Of a DNA stretch of 64,000 bases, positions 1-10,683 are shown one piece after another (positions within the stretch are counted from its first letter, which is position 1; every line of letters begins with the position of its first letter). A model generated the notes under the pieces. The model was given only the letters and a program-made list of their open reading frames with translations. It was not told the origin of the DNA and did no database searches. This DNA is from Semisulcospira habei (lineage: Eukaryota > Mollusca > Gastropoda > Semisulcospiridae). Position numbers and translations under genes: made by a program. Where the stretch lies: contig BTPG01000002.1 of assembly GCA_036245525.1 (NCBI GenBank), positions 125,308,615-125,372,614 on the forward strand, given 5' to 3'.

Positions 1-251
1 ACTTCTCTCGTACAAGGCCGATCGAGCATACGTAGTGATGTCTTTTGATTCTCTCTCAGGGTTCAGATGATCATGTGGCCAATCGCAGCTCTTCGGTTCA
101 GTTGTGTCTGCCAGTCGTGAGAACGGCTTCGGGAATGGAAAAAAACTGCACATCTTGATGCCGATCAGGCTATGGGGAATCTGACTTACATTCCCCTTAA
201 CAACAGTGCTTTCCAAGCATCTCCAGTACGGCCGAAATCGGCTAAAAGAAC

Positions 252-252
<1 letters not shown>

Positions 253-303
<51 letters not shown>

Positions 304-420
304 GGTAATTTGTATAGCGCCTAATCACCAAGGTGCTCTAGGCGCTTTACAATCACAGTAATGAAACAGTGACGCAGAATACAAAAACAAGCACATACAA
401 CCAAAAAAAATACATTGATT
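253..420 (-). mobile_element. 3' end of an L2/CR1-like LINE with (AAT)n tail
   Basis: An (AAT)n run at about 253-303 is followed by a stem-capable segment (TATAGCGCCTAAT ... CTCTAGGCGCTTTACAA). The same arrangement occurs near 38.5, 51.2 and 54.9 kb, and at 38.5 and 51.2 kb it abuts a minus-strand peptide ending in LKTHLF, the usual C-terminus of L2/CR1-type ORF2. Here only the untranslated tail remains. The element reads on the minus strand, so (ATT)n is its 3' tail. The boundary toward position 420 is approximate. Confidence 0.55.
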
Positions 421-451
421 TACAAGGGCAGAAAACTCACACCACACACTC

Positions 452-452
452 A

Positions 453-484
<32 letters not shown>

Positions 485-534
485 CCCACGCACGCACGCA
501 CGCACACACGCACACACGCACACACACACACACG
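452..534. repeat. (ACGC)n/(AC)n microsatellite
   Basis: Imperfect tetranucleotide ACGC units grade into AC dinucleotides. The long threonine/histidine and cysteine/valine reading frames over it are artefacts of the repeat. Confidence 0.95.
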
Positions 535-777
535 ATGAGCCGGCAGACAAAATGGTTAGTTATTAGTTATTTGGGTTTAACGCCGAGTAGGCGACTAAGG
601 AAATCTCACGGCGGGATGGGTAAAAATCTGGTCAGCCAGACTAAAAGCAAAGTCTTAAGACAAGATGTAAATATAGATTAAAAATCTCAGGCTAAAATGT
701 CGCACATGTCTTTAAAAGAAATGTATACAGACTCTCAAAAAGGGCAAATAAAAAAGATTCACATAGTCTATGAATGC

Positions 778-1602
778 TCAAATCTTGTTAAAAATATTGC
801 ATGCTCGCAAGAAATTGAAGATTTTGTCCGGGGGAACATCCCGGAACAAAACCTTCAAGGAGTCTGCTGTAAAGTGTTTATATCTGGTGTCAATTAGGTC
901 AGCACAATACAGCAAAAAGTGTCGAACAGAAAACTGCTCATCACAGGCAAAACACCATGGACGCTCATCCTGTTTAAGTAAGTAAGAGTGCGTAACATAC
1001 GTGTGCCCGATGTGGAGCCGAGCAAGGACAGTCTCCTCACGGCGACTGCCGCAGCGGAAAGGTAGACTGTCGGACAACGTAGGAAGAGCTTCATGAAGCT
1101 TGTTCCCTTCCTCCTTGTCCCACTCGGACTGCCACTCGCGGCCTATGTACGCACTAATCACAGGTTTAAAATCACTAAAAACAGTCTGTGTGTCAGGGAG
1201 AGGGTCACTGCGGGCACTGTTGGCAGCAGAATCTGCGATTCTGTTGCCTTCGATGCCCACATGGCCTGGGACCCAAATAAAAATTATGTCATAATATTCC
1301 TTCATCAAGTCTGCGTAGAGCTCTCTAATCTGCACCAGCAGTGGATGGTCTGTTCCCGCGCCCTGAAGGGCCTGCAGGGCAGAAAGAGAGTCAGACAGAA
1401 TGAGGAAGTTCCGTTCCCGAGACTGATAGGCATGCTTGAGTGCCAGCAGAATTGCCTGCAGTTCTGCACTAAATACAGAGGAATGGTCAGGTAGGCGGAG
1501 CTTAAATGGGCGTCTAGGATGACGAGAGGACACTGCAGCCGCAGCCACTCTCCCATCCTCAGACTTGGACCCATCCGTATAAAGACGACAATAGCCAGGA
1601 AA
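778..1602 (-). pseudogene. I-group LINE ORF2, RNase H and C-terminal part
   Basis: The RNase H domain shows its catalytic landmarks in order: YTDGSK (first Asp), SAELQAI (Glu), LSDSLSAL (second Asp) and GHVGIEGNRIAD (His and last Asp). All expected acidic residues are present. RNase H would remove the RNA strand during second-strand synthesis. After it comes a conserved tail with CFAC ... HFLLYC, a Cys/His motif common at ORF2 ends in RNase H-bearing LINEs. The frame is offset by one nucleotide from the RT segment upstream, at a T6 run near 1602. The stop at 778 is followed by an AT-rich 3' UTR. Confidence 0.9.
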
Positions 1603-3249
1603 AAATTGAAAGGAGTTCATTGAGGCTCTGTTGGTATATGGCTGGTGGAGTACAATCCTTCTTGTGGGCGGTCAAGTCCAGCAAGATGTCAGGAACTGGT
1701 AGTAGCCAGGGTGGAGTGACGTGTTGCAGAGATTCCGAAACTTTGTCCAGGTCCACTCCAGCTGCCTGCAGATGAGGTCGAACACGGAAAGAAAGTGGAC
1801 GGACAGCTCCCGGATGGGCATCGTAAATCTCTTCAAACGACGGGTTAAAAACACAATCAAAGGCAGGATTGTCTGGATGGGCCTTCAGCTTCAGAACGTA
1901 GCTGAGCATGAGGCGGATGCGGCGGAGCCTGAGCGAAGGCTCCCCTGCCTCGGCATACAGACTAGGAACTGGAGATGTCCTGAAGGCCCCCAGACATATG
2001 CGCAGACCTTGATGGTGAATTGTGTTCAGACGCTGTAGAACAGACTTGGAAGCCGAGCCATAGACCACAGAGCCGTAATCCAGTTTGGACCGAACAAGGG
2101 CCCGGTACAGTCGAAGTAAGACAATGCGGTCTGCACCCCAGTCAGTACGACCAACGACACGAAGAATGTCGAGGGCCTTCTGACAAGAGGTTCTAAGGTA
2201 GTTAACATGGTTGCAGAAGGTCAATCTTTTGTCAAAGATGACCCCCAGAAACTTTGCCTCTTCGGCCACCTGAATTGGCACTCCAGCAATGCTCAGGGTA
2301 GGTTTTGGAAAAAAATTCGTCTGGTTAGTAAAATGCACACAGACTGTATTGGAGGGCGAGAACCTGAATCCGTTGAGAGACACCCACCCCTGGATGCGAT
2401 CAACGCACAGCTGCAAGCGCCTCTCAAGGGACGCAAGTCCTCGACCTCGTGCACACAAAGCAAAGTCGTCCACAAACAAAGAGCATTCAGAATCATCCTT
2501 GACGGCCTTTACAATGTTATTTATTTTAATGCTAAATAAAACAGGAGATAGAATGCTGCCCTGCGGGACACCCATCTCCTGTTCAAAGGAGTCGGAGAGG
2601 GTGGAGCCCACACGGACATGGAACGACCTGTTAGACAAAAAATTGTGAATAAAAACAGGCAGGTGCCCTTTAAAACCCATGTCCGACAAGTCAGACATTA
2701 TACCATACTTCCAGGTAGTGTCATATGCCTTTTCAAGATCAAAGAAAATTGCATAGACATGCTGCTTGTTGACAAAAGCATCTCGGATAAAAGACTCAAA
2801 GCGGACTAAATGGTCAGTTGTACTACGGAAGCGCCGGAAACCGCACTGGAGGTCTGTGATGAGACCACGTGACTCAAGATGTCACACCAGTCGGGCGTTG
2901 ACCAAGCGTTCCATAGTCTTACATAAACATGATGTCAAAGCTATTGGCCGGTAGTTGCCCGGGTCGGAAGGATCCTTACCCGGCTTGGGGATTGGCACAA
3001 CCACAGCCTGGCGCCAAGATGGCGGAAAACGACCGGTTATCCAGATAGGGTTAAAGGCCTTGAGAAGTACAAGGAGTGAATCCTCAGGCAGATGAGTTAG
3101 GAGCTGATAATGGATGGTATCTAATCCAGCAGCAGAGTCAGTACATTTCCGCATGGCTTGCTGCAATTCTGAAAATGTAAAGGGGGCATTATAGTCTTCC
3201 GAGTTATCTGATATAAAATCACAAAGCACAAGATTCTCGCTTCTCCTTC
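1603..3249 (-). pseudogene. I-group LINE ORF2, reverse transcriptase
   Basis: RT motifs in order on the minus strand: GLDTIHYQLL, VVVPIPKPGKDPS, NYRPIALTS, QCGFRRFRSTTDHLV, FFDLEKAYDTTW (first catalytic Asp), GVPQGSILSPVLFS, FVDDFAL (the DD pair), then the thumb region with KFLGVIFD and LDYGSVVYGSAS. The frame is open except for one TGA near 2880, in LV-stop-HLESRG, probably a CGA codon lost by CpG decay. The domain is otherwise complete. It is separated from the endonuclease by the SINE at 3264-3643. Confidence 0.9.
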
Positions 3250-3263
3250 TCTCTCTGGAAGAA

Positions 3264-3643
3264 TGTATTGTACATTGCTTAACGTCCCGACAGCAACAAG
3301 GCTTTCTCAGGACGTGCCTGCACTGCTTGTGAAAAAAAAAACCTAAACAGAACATTGAATGTATGTCGCCAGCCGGTCAAATACATTAAATAAACCTAAC
3401 ACATGGGGCCTAAATAAAGCTAAGACCATTTAGCAACACACATCCAATATCAAGAGCTACAGGCAGTGCAGACAGTAGGGAGAGTTTTAAAAAGGCAAAT
3501 ACAGGTGAATGGACCTCGGGTAGACAGAAACACATGCCCCAGAATAGAGAGAAAAACTCACCCTGTGGGGCTGACCAGGGTGACCCTGGGAACTAAAAAG
3601 TACCTAACCCCACCCAAGTCCCCCAGGGCAGACCCGGGTGGGG
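3264..3643 (-). mobile_element. SINE-like retroelement, copy 1, with 14-bp target duplication
   Basis: A 380-bp unit inserted into the LINE ORF2. The flanking duplication TCTCTCTGGAAGAA is exact at 3250-3263 and 3644-3657. Read on the minus strand it begins CCCCACCCGGGTCTGCCC and ends GGGACGTTAAGCAATGTACAAT, i.e. a GACGTTAA-type 3' end. Near-identical copies lie at 40193-40559 and 60930-61307, both with their own duplications. No clear tRNA box B is visible, so the origin of its 5' part is open. It has no coding capacity and must depend on a LINE for mobility. Confidence 0.9.
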
Positions 3644-3657
3644 TCTCTCTGGAAGAA

Positions 3658-4866
3658 AGGTGAATAATGCTCTGTTGAAGAATTATGGGCAATGGTGGAG
3701 GCAAGCAAATTGGCCACAGCCTTTTTATCTGTGACCAAACTGGCACCATCTCTAAGATGGCCGACAGAAGCCGAGCCACCCCTGCCCCTAATTCTTCGAA
3801 CAGCCTTCCAGACTTTTTGGGACGGAGTCCTAGAAGATAAAGATGAGACGAAGCGTCTCCAGGAAGCACGGCGTTCGCGTTTAAAAATGTAACGGGCTCT
3901 CGCCCGCTGTCTTTTAAATGTTAAAATATTTGCTTGGGACGGATAACGAAAAGCACGTCGCTGAGCAGATTTGCGTATTTTTGGGGCCTTGCGGCACTCT
4001 TCATTGAACCATGGTACTCTCGGCTTCCGAGGGACTGATGTGGAAGTTCTAGGGATGGTTTCACCTGCTACGTCCAACAAAATCAAAGTAAAACAAGAAA
4101 CAGGTTCTTCAGCTGACATGACCACCTCCTCTGTAAGACGAGACTGACAGAGGGAGGCGAACAGAGGCCAGTTAGCTTTCTTGAGATTCCAGCGCCCCAC
4201 CGGCGAATCCTCCTCACAGCTGACCGATGACAGAACTACTGGGAAGTGGTCACTACCACACAGGTCGTCGTGAACCTTCCAGTCAAAGTCCAGCATGAGA
4301 GAAGGATCACACACAGTGAGGTCTAGAACAGAACTAGATCCTGAACCTGAGTTAGAGTATGTAGGTGAGCCATCGTTAAAGACACATAGGTTAAGTTGAG
4401 AAAAAACATCTTCTAACATCTGACCTCTGCCATCATAGTGGTCACTGCCCCAAAGGTGTGCGTGACCGTTAAAATCCCCCATGAGAATAAAGGGAGGGGG
4501 CAGTTGATCTACTAAGTTAAAAATATCATTGCTACTGACCCGCAGTGATGGTGGCAGGTAAATACTGCATACGATTATGGTCTTCTTCAAGGTAACCCGA
4601 GCTGCGACAGCCTGAAGACAGGTGTCGATGCTAACGGGGCTACATAAAATTTGGCTACTAATGAGAAGAGCCGCTCCACCCGAGCGCCTCTCTGAATCAT
4701 AGCCTTTGTGTATAACGTTAAAACCATTAAAGGATACATGGTCAGAAGTCTTCAGGTAAGTCTCCTGAAGAGATATTACTGAGGGGTTATAGAACTTGAC
4801 TAAAAGACGTAATTCCTCAAAGTTAGCTTGAAAACCACGACAATTCCACTGAAGCATAGAGTACAT
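3658..4866 (-). pseudogene. I-group LINE ORF2, AP endonuclease domain
   Basis: Begins with an ATG two bases after the ORF1 stop (TAATTATG). Endonuclease motifs are intact: LQWNCRG (Asn), ISLQETY (Glu), GGAALLIS, YLPPS, FILMGDFNGHAHLWGS (Asp and Asn), NSGSGSSSVLDLTV and CGSDHFPVV (Asp and His). These form the metal-dependent nick-making active site used in target-primed reverse transcription. A basic linker (RRAFRYPSQ ... FKRERRASWRRF) precedes the RT. The frame runs into the SINE after FFQR, with no other break. Confidence 0.92.
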
Positions 4867-4868
4867 AA

Positions 4869-6333
4869 TTATGTCTTATCTGGGGGTGAAGAGTTTTTTC
4901 CCCCTTTTTCCTTTGCCTTGGAAGGAGTTGAAGAAACAGAGGGGGGCCGGCTCCCGGGCCTCCTCTGGTTCTTCGGAGATGAAGGGGGTGGAGCTGCCGC
5001 AAAATCAGCAACGACAACTTCCACTCCCTCCATCCGCTCCTCCAGTGCAGCATATTTGTTTTGAAGGGGGACATCAGTGTTCCCCTTCTGGGCCCGTGCG
5101 CACAGCGGTCCCATAGATTTCTTAGACCCCTGGTCCTGGGCAGCGTTCCTGCCGCTAGATTTAGCGGCCTTAGAAGGCTGACCAGAGCCAGAAGCCTTTG
5201 GAGTTGACTGACTAACAGGTTTGGGTGGGGGCTGAGGCTTAGGGGCAACAGAAGGCGGCACAACCGGACCGGCAGTGTCCGCCTTCTGCGTTCCCTGGCT
5301 CCTTGTCACCACCGGAGGAGGGTTAATCTCCAGGGGCGAGATGAGCCGAGGCTCCGCCCCCAACCAAGAAGTTGGGGTCTGATATGAAAAGTCTTTGGTG
5401 GGGCGTTTGCCTGCCACCGCTGCACTGAACGTATATACTGAGGTGTTAGAGGTTGGGGCAGCCGCAGCTGCACCAGAGCCTTCAACCAGTTTTTTGGCAT
5501 CTAGAAAGGACAACCCCTTCTCCACACGCACCTGCTGAATCTTGCACTCGGATATCCAACGAGGGCATTTCTTATCCGAAGCCATATGCGCCCCCTGGCA
5601 ATTCACACACAGGGGGGTGGCTGTGCAGAACTCAGCAGAGTGTCCGGGCCTACTGCAACGGGCGCATGAAGCCTCCGCCTGACGGCAGGTCTTCTGCCCA
5701 TGGCCATACTTTTGGCACTTAAAGCACCGGAGGGGGAGAGGGACGTACTTTTTCACTCTCAAGGAGTAGTAACCTCCCCAGATGGTAGTAGGAGGGGTGG
5801 GGGTGCCAAGGCGTCAGGATGATGGTAGGGAGACGGATCTCCCCACTACCTCGCTTGGAAGCGAAGCGCCTGACGTAAGTCACCCCCTGAGACTTAAGGT
5901 TCCGTACAAGTTTATCTTCTGACATTTCTACCAAAGCTTGATCTTTGATTACACCTCTTGACGAATTCATAGTCTTGTGGGGTGTGACCTCCAGGGGAGT
6001 GTCTCCGATGGCAGAGAGCCTCAGTAGCCCGCTGGAGTGTGCCCGGGTACGGCACTCCACCAGCAAGTCACCAGACCTGAGGCGCTGGGCGTCAGGCCTG
6101 CCAACACTGCTCCTGGGGGTCTCCCCCACCAGAAAAGGATGTAGCTTGGTAACAGGTTTCTCCTTCACCTTGCTATGGACAATGAGGAAGCGAGGCCATA
6201 CGGCTGACGCCTGAGGCGTCGCTTCCTCACAGTCCGAGTCACTGTCATGTTCAATGTTGGTGGCTATGTGCCGCTTCTGTGCAAGTTTGGTTTTTTTTTG
6301 TTTTATCCATATTATAATAGTAGAGATATTCAT
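4869..6333 (-). pseudogene. I-group LINE ORF1, zinc-knuckle nucleic-acid-binding protein
   Basis: The start is taken as the ATG at 6331-6333 (MNISTIIIW). The C-terminal half has successive CCHC/CCHC-like knuckles: CFKCQKYGHGQKTC, CARCSRPGHSAEFC and CVNCQGAHMASDKKC, then a proline/lysine-rich tail. This is the gag-like ORF1 type of the I and Jockey groups, expected to coat element RNA. A one-base frameshift near 5806-5815, in a C/G-rich run, separates the N-terminal part (6333 to about 5812) from the knuckle part. The stop TAA overlaps the start region of ORF2, which suggests coupled translation. Confidence 0.85.
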
Positions 6334-6409
6334 CCCCCGGGGGTCCCCGCCCGCCACCGAGCCCAACAAGGGAAAGTGCAAATGTCGGCGGGTCTCCAGC
6401 CGACGCACA

Positions 6410-6924
6410 ATGGAGACTGCCCAAAAGATATACTCAAGGGGGTAAGCCCGATTGAACCGTTTGAGCCACCGCCTTCTATCACACTGTTGAATGCAGGGGA
6501 ATACTGGCGTAAAGCACCTAATCAGCAGCAGAAGCTATAGCATGGTGCTCCGTATAGCCACCCGCATGTCAACAGTGGGATAGGGCTCAACGTGACAAGA
6601 GCCGATTGACTAGGCCGGTACGACTAGCCTCCCGTTTAGGTAGAAGTCAAGGCCGAAGTGGAGTGTTTCAGCCACCAGGATCCTCTTCTCCCCCGACACG
6701 GGTCTCCAAGCACGGAAAACACTTGGGATCCAAAGGACCAAAAAGTCACGAGTATTTTTAAGGACCAATCCAACATGGTACGACCTGGGTTAGTACAGCT
6801 CCTCAAAAACCGGACCAGTGAAAAAGACTGAACAACATATCTGCTGACATCAAGTCCTAATCCTGGACAAAGATAGACTGAGTGGAGGCCACGTGGAGGC
6901 CGGTGCCGGGTGACAAAATGGTCT
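6410..6924. other. Probable LINE 5' UTR and unassigned sequence
   Basis: No gene seen. The part next to 6410 probably belongs to the 5' UTR of the I-group LINE, and the part next to 6925 to the 3' UTR of the L2-like fragment. I cannot place the junction. Confidence 0.4.
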
Positions 6925-7110
6925 TTACGTATATGCAACAGAGAAAAGGTGTGTTTTAAGCTTGGATTTGAAAATGGAAAGAGATGATGAGTGACGCACA
7001 TCAGCTGGGAGAGCGTTCCATGTAATGGGACGAAAATAAGAAAATGCACGATGACCTTGAGTGACCTTATTACGTCTAGGGATACGGAAAACATGAAATA
7101 CATCAAGCAA
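6925..7110 (-). pseudogene. L2/CR1-like LINE ORF2 C-terminus
   Basis: A minus-strand peptide with RAFSYFRPITWNALP, then SSSLSIFKSKLKTHLFSVAYT. The sequence WNxLP followed after about 20 residues by FKSKLKTHLF is the standard end of CR1/L2/Rex-type ORF2. Only the last 60 codons remain, so this is a strongly 5'-truncated copy. Confidence 0.75.
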
Positions 7111-7172
7111 CGAATTCAGTTCGGTTGGTTTTGCCCGGAAGCGCTCCGCTTGACATCGTCCAGACGCACGTT

Positions 7173-7438
7173 GTTTTACGTCGCGCTGATTGGTCGAGGG
7201 GCTCTCGCGCGCGCAGTGTGAATTTGTTTTACGGCGCGCTGATTGGTCGAGGGGCTCTCGCGCGCGCAGTGTGAGTTTGTTTTACGGCGCGCTGATTGGT
7301 CGAGGGGCTCTCGCGCGCGCAGTGTGAGTTTGTTTTAGGGCGCGCTGATTGGTCGAGTGGCTCTCGCGCGCGCAGTGTGAGTTTGTTTTACGGCGCGCTG
7401 ATTGGTCGAGGGGCTCTCGCGCGCGCAGTGTGAGTGAC
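7173..7438. repeat. 53-bp CpG-rich tandem array, five copies
   Basis: Five units with an exact 53-bp period (unit starts 7173, 7226, 7279, 7332, 7385). Each holds GCGCGCTGATTGGTCGAG and CTCTCGCGCGCGCAGTGTGAG. The segment CTGATTGGTCGA, at 7186, 7239, 7292, 7345 and 7398, fits the NF-Y/inverted CCAAT consensus. Units differ by only one or two bases. It could be a young minisatellite or a promoter-like array; no transcript start or ORF adjoins it. Confidence 0.9.
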
Positions 7439-7461
7439 ATTTCAGGCAAAGAATGGGTCGG

Positions 7462-7517
7462 AGCCCCTTGCTGAGTGGCTTGCGCAGGATTAAAGCTCAT
7501 TCGTGCAACTGGCCCCT
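7462..7517. repeat. Palindrome family B, single right arm
   Basis: Matches the right half of the 120-bp palindromes at 48678 and 53217 (CTTGCTGAGTGGCTTGCGCAGGA ... TGCAACTGGCCCC in pieces), with several substitutions. No left arm is present. Confidence 0.6.
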
Positions 7518-7664
7518 GAAATTCCTCCTTGCCGCACAAGATGCGGGAGTCACAGTGAGACGCCCGACGCCGTCACAAGTGTCCCGTCCCTCGGATCCTT
7601 GTACTGCGATCTCCACAACCACTGCGGCCTTTAGCCAGTTCCCTGATGTCGCCACACCCGGTAC

Positions 7665-7843
7665 AGCAGGAGATGGCCTGACCATGACACTTCAAGGGTA
7701 GTGCCAAATTAGCTTGGCAGGCGCCAAGCTAATCTGGCACTACCCTTTAATTATCATGGTCAATCCATCTACTGCAGCTGGCACATAGACGTTTGGCGGC
7801 CTCCAAAATTTGAGAAATGGGACCTTGGGGCTAAAGGGGTTAA
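7665..7843. mobile_element. Palindrome family C, copy 1
   Basis: Arms GACCATGACACTTCAAGGG / CCCTTTAATTATCATGGTC meet around GCTTGGCAGGCGCCAAGC. The right flank has CCTCCAAAATTTGAGAAATG and ends in AAAGGGGTTAA, as in the full copy at 34722-34935. The left TTAA end is not preserved. Confidence 0.8.
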
Positions 7844-7984
7844 CGTGGTTTCAACTGTCAGCTCTCATCAGCGCCACGCGCCAGAACTGAATTAGTTACG
7901 CTCGTGTAGAGAGAGCCTAACCCTATTCACGACGGACACAGAAAGAACATGACCCGAACACACTGCGCCTCATTCACCCCTCTC

Positions 7985-8187
7985 ACTTCACCCCTTCACT
8001 GCCTACAGGACAGGGATTATACTCCTGAAACTGTCGCATGCTCAAAGCCTGACGTGCACTAGATGTACATGAGACCAGCAAGAGGTATGCATCCTCATCC
8101 CCGCGACGCGGGGACTCATAAGGATGCATGCCTCTTGCAACTGTTCGGCAGTCGTCGTATTGGGTTATTCCGACACTGAAGGGGTTA
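7985..8187. mobile_element. Palindrome family A, copy 1
   Basis: Left end CACCCCTTCACTGCC, hairpin core at 8078-8138 (GCAAGAGGTATGCATCC ... GGATGCATGCCTCTTGC around CCGCGACGCGG), right end ACTGAAGGGGTTAA at 8187. The core is a diverged version of the GCAAGAGGCATAGATCC hairpin. The left TTAA has decayed. No coding potential. Confidence 0.8.
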
Positions 8188-8376
8188 ACACGACAAAAAA
8201 AAGAGGGGGGTGGGACCAACTGGCTTACATAACAATTACATGTGACTGCATTGGGCGGCCGGCTGAACGGGACCTACTAAACAGGAACGTGCCGAATAGT
8301 ACGGATTCGCTGCAAATCATAAAGTTAGCGATGGAAACAGGCCAGCACGGTTTGGAACGGCTTTGCGCGGCGATGT

Positions 8377-8442
8377 GCGCTGGTCTGTGAATATGAACCT
8401 CGCTGCCTCAGGCCGTGGGGTCCAAATTCATAGATCTGCACA
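8377..8442. repeat. Palindrome family F, diverged copy
   Basis: GCGCTGGTCTGTGAAT and TCCAAATTCATAGATCTGCAC flank GCCTCAGGCCGTGG. It resembles the better-preserved copy at 22891-22955. Confidence 0.55.
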
Positions 8443-8478
8443 CGCACATGCACGGCTCTTGAAAATCTGCACCCCGTG

Positions 8479-8484
<6 letters not shown>

Positions 8485-8560
<76 letters not shown>
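8485..8560. repeat. (CA)n microsatellite
   Basis: A nearly pure CA run of about 38 units after CGCG. Confidence 0.97.
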
Positions 8561-8564
<4 letters not shown>

Positions 8565-9516
8565 GAAAGGATTTCAGAACTGCTCAGTCGAATACGTGCG
8601 CTAGTCTACTAATAAAATCCCAGCGAAGTAAGGAACACGGTTAGAAAGGACAGTCACAACACAGTTGATTGACTTTATGTTAAAATAGACATACAAACAA
8701 ATACTCACATGTGCCACTTATCTTTGGTGATCAAGATGCAATGTAGCTTATTGTATACTTGTCTTTTTGTTTTGTATTTTATTTTTATCATTCTTAATTA
8801 TTTATTATTCTTATTATTATTAAAGGGGTTTAACATTATACGTCTGAAATTTGGGTCAATAGGCCGTTTTCGAGTTCCCGAGCAGCGCGAGAACGCACGC
8901 TACATTATGCGACTTTGGGCTAAGATTAGACTTGGCGAGCCACGACATGTGGGCAAAACTTGGCCAGCTGTGACGTGTAGCCGATACTGTTTTGCTGTGA
9001 ATCTGAGTCAGTAATATGCGGCAAAATTTAAAGTGATGTTGACAAAGGACTGAAGACGATTGCTTCCTGGCCATTCAGTTGATACAATTTTGTTTATTTT
9101 TGTGGAAATAATGCTGAGGAAAACGATCTCTCACCGTACTTTAAAACTGCATAATGGACGATCGGGCGATGAAGCCAGTCACGGCAGCTTCGGAAAATGG
9201 TCTGCCACGTCGTTTCAACAGCTAGTATAATTAATTAACTGTGTTATACCAACAGTAGATGCATCTTGTTAATGCAAACTCTGCTACTTTTTGGCGATTT
9301 CAAGGAGATAATATGTTTATGTACCGCGGCAGTTTTTTTCCTGCTTGTTCGCACTGCCGATCGTCCATAGTGACGCGCTGTGCTTGCCCACGGCCCACTG
9401 CGCTGTATCGCCTCTCGCGCTAAAGAGCACGCTAGTTGGGGGGGGGAACTCGCGACCTCGGCCATCAACGCAAAAGAGCTCTAGCCGCCCCATGAACAAT
9501 GGCCGAGATAAAGTGG
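8561..9516. other. No gene recognised
   Basis: Unique-looking AT-moderate sequence. Short open frames only, with no recognisable domain, splice pattern or repeat family. Confidence 0.5.
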
Positions 9517-9576
9517 TTTCAGCAAGAGGCCGCAGTGTAGTGTCCATTCTTTCCTCGGCAGTTAAGGGGTTACCCC
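9517..9576. repeat. Palindrome family A, diverged end
   Basis: CAGCAAGAGGCCGCAG is followed by CTCGGCAGTTAAGGGGTTA, the family A right terminus. The hairpin core is absent. Confidence 0.5.
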
Positions 9577-9983
9577 GAAGCATTAGTACATCTTGGCTTG
9601 ACTTCGCGAACGAAGATTTTATAGGAGTTTCCCACGACGTCTGCAGACTTGTTCGTGGCTGCGGAGGCCAATCCGGGACAGGCAGGTTCGACCGCAGTGG
9701 CTGCAGGGGGAGGTCTGGACAGGGTTCTGAGTTGCGGCATCTCTGTTTTTTCTCCTGAGCCGCTTGTCCTTAAGGCTAGCTCTGCGAGAGTCCTCAAAGG
9801 AGACAGCTGCCTTGTAAATGGTGTGTGTTGTAACTGCCCTTCTCCCAGCGCATTTCTTTCTTCAGTTTGGAATTTTCTGTGCGGCATTTCAGTCACGCGC
9901 TCGGCAGACACTGACATTAGTATCGGTCCGGATTTACTAGTGTAGCAGTTACAGTATAGCAGAATCGTGCACTCGATCAGATT

Positions 9984-10063
9984 TTAACTCATTCGAGACG
10001 TGCCGCCTCCGGATACGCGGCACAAGCCGCGTATCCGGAGGAGGCACGTCTCGAATGAGTTAA
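9984..10063. mobile_element. Palindrome family D, 80-bp TTAA-bounded unit
   Basis: Begins TTAACTCATTCGAGACGTGCC and ends with its complement GGCACGTCTCGAATGAGTTAA. The 38-bp arms differ at one position and surround the loop ACAA. With TTAA at both ends it is the smallest complete unit in the window. A diverged relative is at 40759-40842. Confidence 0.9.
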
Positions 10064-10346
10064 CACAAAAAGAGCCAAGGTCCTCAGTCTCAACGCCTCC
10101 CGCCACCGGCCTAGTCTCGTGACCTTCCAAAACCTTCCTTATTTTTAGCTGTATTTTCATTGGCCATTACCACACATCGTGTGCAACCTTTCAAAGTAGA
10201 TTATTCAAGAAAGTCGGAGCAAAACTGCGAGGCTTATTTATGGCAGCATTACGACCAGAAAGGACTTCTCCGCTCAGCTGCAACAAAATGCATTATTCCT
10301 GCCTTGTTATGCCGCCTGCTTACGGTCACTGCGAAGACTTACTTAA

Positions 10347-10400
10347 TTAACCCCACTGCTGTCGGTAGCGGTTCTTGTCGTGCGAGGTTATCACTATTCG
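10347..10400. repeat. Palindrome family E, left half
   Basis: TTAACCCCACTGCTGTCGG followed by TAGCGGTTCTTGTCG, as in the complete unit at 23132. No complementary arm follows. Confidence 0.6.
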
Positions 10401-10683
10401 TGTGACTTTGGCCCTAATGCCTTTTGCTCGTAGGCTTACTACGGTTTGTCAGCAGGAAGGTGGCCGTAACTGTAGGTACTCGTGCTGGAATGTCACTGGC
10501 CAAACAGAAATTATATCAAGAGGAAGATCTCAAAGTAACAGGAGCGGGGAGGGAGGGCGGGGGTGGAGGAGGCGGAAGGGGGAGGATGGGAGGATATGGA
10601 AGAAATCCGACTCGATAATAGCAAAAGCCCGTACGTGCAATTTTGCGACAGGCGAGATCTTCAACGTATTACTTTTATGCGTG

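Larger units (their letters stand above)
555..6410 (-). mobile_element. Near full-length I-group LINE, inactivated
   Basis: Two-ORF non-LTR retrotransposon on the minus strand. ORF1 has zinc knuckles. ORF2 carries an APE-type endonuclease, a reverse transcriptase and a C-terminal RNase H; in known families this order is typical of the I/Nimb/Ingi group within the Jockey superfamily. The 3' end lies near 555, where the sequence read on the minus strand ends in GGCGTTAAACCC followed by AATAACTAATAACTAA. Defects are a frameshift in ORF1 near 5810, a SINE inserted into ORF2 (3264-3643), an in-frame TGA near 2880 and a frameshift near 1602. Few lesions over 5.8 kb suggest a fairly young copy. The exact 5' end is not visible and could lie as far as about 6660. 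Confidence 0.9.

Noticed and set aside
555..6410. Endogenous retrovirus or LTR retrotransposon, because of gag-like zinc knuckles and RNase H
   Set aside because: No LTRs, protease or integrase; the AP endonuclease and the order endonuclease-RT-RNase H identify a non-LTR LINE.
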